Shown piece after piece: positions 13,889-16,917 of a DNA stretch of 16,917 nt. The stretch covers positions 1 through 16,917 of the forward strand of contig DAOWFN010000139.1 in the NCBI GenBank assembly GCA_030637945.1, in the 5' to 3' direction. This stretch comes from Gammaproteobacteria bacterium (GTDB lineage: Bacteria > Pseudomonadota > Gammaproteobacteria > SZUA-229). Numbering within the stretch: the first letter of the stretch is position 1; the number at the start of each line of letters is the position of its first letter. Both the position numbers and the translations under genes were made by a program. The notes under the pieces were generated by a model. That model was not told the origin of the DNA, made no database searches, and saw nothing but the letters and a program-made list of their open reading frames with translations.

Positions 13889-14482
13889 ATTATCTTTCTA
13901 TGCATTGTTGCCAGCAGTTGCAGTGACAACGCTAAATTGCGGCTTCTCAGTAGCGACGCTACCATACTGGCACTTGGTGATAGTTTAACTTATGGCACCG
14001 GAACAAGTCGCCAAAATGCCTATCCCACTATCCTTGAATCATTAATTCAGCGCAAAGTCATCAATGCCGGAGTGCCGGGTGAGATCAGTAAAAAAGGATT
14101 ACTGCGCTTGCCTCATCTGATAGCTCAGCACCAGCCCGATCTCATCATCATCTGCCATGGTGCTAATGATTTTTTACGGAAGCTGGATATAGATCAAACC
14201 CGTCAAAATATTCAGCAGATGATCGATATCGCCAACAAAAATAATATACAGGTATTGATAATCGGCGTGCCTGAATTCGGTCTATTCTTAAATACATCAC
14301 CTATCTATCAGAAACTGGCTGAGGCAAATAATCTACCAGTGGCTGATGAAGTCCTGGGAAATATTTTAAGTAAAAACGCTTATAAGTCTGACCACGTCCA
14401 TCCAAATGCTCTGGGATACCAGATGCTTGCAGAAAACATCCATTCGTTGCTGATACAGTCAGGTGCCATTTCCAGAAACTAA
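13871..14482 (+). CDS. GDSL/SGNH-hydrolase lipoprotein (TesA/arylesterase-like)
   Basis: 203 residues from the ATG at 13871. A lipoprotein signal is visible: two basic-region residues (K3 and H6), a hydrophobic run IIFLCIVA, and a lipobox ending at C17 (VASSC). The SGNH hydrolase blocks are LGDSL with nucleophile Ser38 (block I), the INAGVPGEIS stretch (block II Gly), HGANDFL (block III) and DHVHPN with D174 and H177 (block V). The family covers thioesterase I/lysophospholipase/arylesterase activities in the periplasm; the exact substrate is unknown. A longer frame from 13784 exists, but its first 29 residues lack any signal character. The chosen start overlaps the truD start by 18 bases head to head, so its promoter must lie inside truD. 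The ribosome site is poor. Confidence 0.88.
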   Translation: MIKLTHIIFLCIVASSCSDNAKLRLLSSDATILALGDSLTYGTGTSRQNAYPTILESLIQRKVINAGVPGEISKKGLLRLPHLIAQHQPDLIIICHGANDFLRKLDIDQTRQNIQQMIDIANKNNIQVLIIGVPEFGLFLNTSPIYQKLAEANNLPVADEVLGNILSKNAYKSDHVHPNALGYQMLAENIHSLLIQSGAISRN

Positions 14483-14486
14483 ATTT

Positions 14487-14550
14487 AAATCTTGCCGTCG
14501 TATATTAAACATAAATCTAACGGCATTCGTCATAGTCAAGATTTCTTTTT
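14487..14550 (+). terminator. Possible weak terminator after the GDSL gene
   Basis: AAATCTTG (14487-14494) pairs with CAAGATTT (14537-14544), with an inner GCCGT/ACGGC (14494-14498/14520-14524, sharing base 14494), then C and five T. The long internal loop makes it a weak candidate. The remaining gap to 14667 shows no gene and no clear promoter. Confidence 0.35.
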
Positions 14551-14667
14551 GAAAGATCATCGCAGGCTTCGTTTGATGATATGATTAGCCGCTTAAAAAT
14601 GTAATATCACGTATAAGTGGTCACGCATAAAAGGAAATAAAAAAAGAACAATAATCGGAGTTATTTT

Positions 14668-16917
14668 ATGATTGAGACATATACGCGATTAGTAATACGA
14701 TGGAAATACCTCGTCGTACTCGCTTCTCTTGCCGTGGTATTCGCAGCTGCATATGGTGGTCAATTCTTAGGATTCAGCAATGATTATCGAATGTTTTTCG
14801 GAGAAGATAATCCCCAACTGCTCGCATTTGAAAAAATGCAAAAAACATTCAACAAAAACGACAACATATTATTTGTTATCACGCCCAGCTCAGGAAAAGT
14901 ATTCAGCAGAGAAACACTGACCGTCGTAAAAGATATTACCAAAGAAGCATGGCAGACACCTTTCTCGACACGTGTAGACTCAATCACCAATCATCAGCAC
15001 ACTATTGCCGAAGAAGATGATCTCCTGGTCGATGACCTTGTTGTTGATCCGAATACATTAACTGACGGTGATCTTTTAAAGATACAATCCATCGCCATCA
15101 ACGAACCGATATTAGTGCATCGCCTGGTATCACCGGATAGCAGATATACTGGTGTGAACGTCACTATACAACTCCCGGGGAAGGCGCTTGATGAAGTCCC
15201 GATAACAGCTGCTTTTGCGCGTGAATTGAAACAGCGCATGCTGGAAAAATATCCCGAGGTAGAAATTCGCCTGGTCGGCATGGCGATGATGAACAACGCT
15301 TTCCCTGAAGCCAGTCAGGATGACTTCACCAGTCTCTATCCTCTGGCCTTGCTTTTCATCATATTCACATTACTCATTCTCTTGCGCGGCATCAGTGGCA
15401 CTATCGCAACTTTCATCATGATCGTGCTATCGATTATGACCGCGATGGGATTAGCCGGCTGGTCCGGGATCTTATTATCGCCACCAGTGATGTCAGCACC
15501 TATCATGATCCTGACCATGGCCATTGCCGACGCGGTTCATCTACTGGTTACGATGCGTCATGAATTCGCCATTGGTAAAAACAAAAATGATGCCATGGTA
15601 GAAAGTATGCGCATCAACTTCCGCCCTATATTTGTTACCTCATTAACCACCGTACTGGGATTTTTAAGCCTGAATTTCAGCGATGCACCACCGTTTCATG
15701 ATCTGGGCAACATCGCAGCCATGGGTGTAGCGGCGGCGTTCATCCTGTCTATTACCTTCTTACCTGCCGCGGTGGCGATACTGCCTGCCAGCGGTAAACG
15801 TGAAGTAGCTGGTAAACAGATGATGACCAGTTTTGGTGAGTTTGTTATCGCAAAACAAAAACCACTGCTTTTAGGCAACACACTGATCATCATTGTTCTT
15901 GCAGCGATGGTTCCATTGAATGAATTAAACGATAAATTTGTTGAGTACTTTGACGAAAGCATCGAATTTCGACGCGATTCGGATTATGCAGCGGAGCACT
16001 TAACCGGCGTGTACTATATCGATTACGCATTAGGTACCGGTGAATCCGGTGGCATTAGCAATCCCGAATACCTGGCCGATGTCGCGCAATTCGCGCAATA
16101 TCTAAGATCCCAGCCGGAGGTAGTGCACGTTCAAACTATTTCTGACACTTTCAAACGCTTAAATAAAAACATGCATGGTGATGACCCCGCCTGGCAACGT
16201 TTACCAGATGAACGAAATCTGGCAGCACAGTATTTATTATTATACGAAATGTCACTTCCCTACGGCCAGGATCTAAACAACCAGATAGATATAGACAAAT
16301 CGGCATCCAAAATTGCTGTCACCCTCAAAACTTTAACATCAAACGAAGTCATCGCTTTTGATAATGCGACGATACAATGGCTAAAAGAAAACACACCACA
16401 GATTAAACCTTATAGCAGCGGACCTACCATCATGTTTGCCCATCTAGGTAAACGCAATATCAACAGCATGCTTATCGGCACCAGTGTCGCACTCGTGCTT
16501 ATCTCCGCGGTATTGATATTCTTCCTGGGCTCACTTAAATACGGTTTCATCAGCCTGCTGCCTAACCTGACCCCAGCCCTGGCTGCATTCGGCCTTTGGG
16601 GCATCACTGTCGGCCAGGTTGGCATTGGCTTATCTATCGTAACCGGTATGACACTGGGTATCGTGGTAGATGATACGGTACATTTTTTAAGTAAATACTT
16701 ACGAGCGCGCCGAGAAAAAGGCTTAAACGCAGAAGACGCTGTACGTTATGCATTTAATAACGTTGGTCTGGCACTACTGGTAACTTCACTGGTGTTAATT
16801 GCCGGCTTCATGATAATGGCACAGTCACATTTTTACCTGAATTCAAGCATGGGTTTATTGACCAGCATCGTCATATTCCTTGCCCTCGCAATCGATCTGA
16901 CGCTCCTGCCACCACTA
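14668..16917 (+). CDS. MMPL/RND superfamily transporter (HAE3-like), 3' end missing
   Basis: 750 codons are open from the ATG at 14668 to the window edge with no stop, so the C-terminus is cut off. CGGAG lies eight bases before the start. The layout is that of MMPL/HAE3-type RND proteins: one N-terminal membrane segment (about residues 11-31), a periplasmic domain (to about 220), a block of membrane segments with ADAVHLL (Asp288), a second periplasmic domain (about 420-600), and a second block with VVDDTVHFL (Asp668-Asp669), the repeat equivalent of the first. The aspartates in TM4 and TM10 are expected to relay protons. Such proteins often export lipids or hopanoid-like hydrophobes and are often paired with an outer-membrane lipoprotein-sorting protein, which may follow beyond the window. 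The substrate is unknown. It is probably a separate transcript from the GDSL gene, 185 bases upstream. Confidence 0.88.
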   Translation, partial: MIETYTRLVIRWKYLVVLASLAVVFAAAYGGQFLGFSNDYRMFFGEDNPQLLAFEKMQKTFNKNDNILFVITPSSGKVFSRETLTVVKDITKEAWQTPFSTRVDSITNHQHTIAEEDDLLVDDLVVDPNTLTDGDLLKIQSIAINEPILVHRLVSPDSRYTGVNVTIQLPGKALDEVPITAAFARELKQRMLEKYPEVEIRLVGMAMMNNAFPEASQDDFTSLYPLALLFIIFTLLILLRGISGTIATFIMIVLSIMTAMGLAGWSGILLSPPVMSAPIMILTMAIADAVHLLVTMRHEFAIGKNKNDAMVESMRINFRPIFVTSLTTVLGFLSLNFSDAPPFHDLGNIAAMGVAAAFILSITFLPAAVAILPASGKREVAGKQMMTSFGEFVIAKQKPLLLGNTLIIIVLAAMVPLNELNDKFVEYFDESIEFRRDSDYAAEHLTGVYYIDYALGTGESGGISNPEYLADVAQFAQYLRSQPEVVHVQTISDTFKRLNKNMHGDDPAWQRLPDERNLAAQYLLLYEMSLPYGQDLNNQIDIDKSASKIAVTLKTLTSNEVIAFDNATIQWLKENTPQIKPYSSGPTIMFAHLGKRNINSMLIGTSVALVLISAVLIFFLGSLKYGFISLLPNLTPALAAFGLWGITVGQVGIGLSIVTGMTLGIVVDDTVHFLSKYLRARREKGLNAEDAVRYAFNNVGLALLVTSLVLIAGFMIMAQSHFYLNSSMGLLTSIVIFLALAIDLTLLPPL

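Noticed and set aside
14784..16625. Several minus-strand frames across the 3' part of the window
   Set aside because: All are antisense to the continuous 750-codon MMPL/RND frame, which has clear membrane-segment and motif structure.

Overview
The window looks like part of a gammaproteobacterial chromosome with moderately low GC (about 40% by eye). The support is a zinc-finger thioredoxin 2 (trxC), a YccA-type Bax-inhibitor-1 protein the same length as E. coli YccA, TruD, AccA next to TilS, and an NhaD-type Na+/H+ antiporter of the kind common in marine or halotolerant Gammaproteobacteria. The genus cannot be fixed from the sequence alone. No phage, plasmid, CRISPR or rRNA genes are seen.

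Layout. (1) 32-1444 (+): nhaD. (2) 5222-1536 (-): a compact four-gene operon holding a MerA-like FAD/NAD(P) disulfide oxidoreductase, the radical-SAM protein ArsS, and two small transferases of the 'rSAM/selenodomain-associated' families. It is a candidate arsenosugar or related organo-arsenic/selenium pathway. (3) 5767-5369 (-): an SCP2-like lipid carrier with its own terminator. (4) 6394-5960 (-): trxC. (5) 6553-6900 (+): an orphan 115-residue protein with a very strong ribosome binding site. It faces a tRNA-Ser(UGA) gene (7039-6950, -), and a long two-way terminator hairpin lies between them and reaches into the tRNA 3' end. (6) 7311-8693 (+): a sigma54-type activator (Cys/His-rich PAS, AAA+, Fis-like HTH) whose promoter is bracketed by TGTCA/TGACA inverted repeats. 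(7) 8860-9519 (+): yccA, with an inverted repeat where a -35 box would be. (8) About 9598-10256: a gene-free, MITE-like block with long imperfect terminal inverted repeats and at least nine internal hairpins. (9) 13888-10277 (-): truD, accA and tilS. (10) 13871-14482 (+): a GDSL esterase lipoprotein whose start overlaps the start of truD. (11) 14668 to the end (+): an MMPL/RND-type exporter cut off by the window edge.

The most unusual parts are the ArsS operon, the activator (GAFTGC instead of GAFTGA, a cysteine/histidine cluster in its sensor domain, and a two-site operator layout), and the palindrome-rich intergenic block. The other genes are ordinary housekeeping or envelope genes. All calls rest on reading the sequence; no database search was run.
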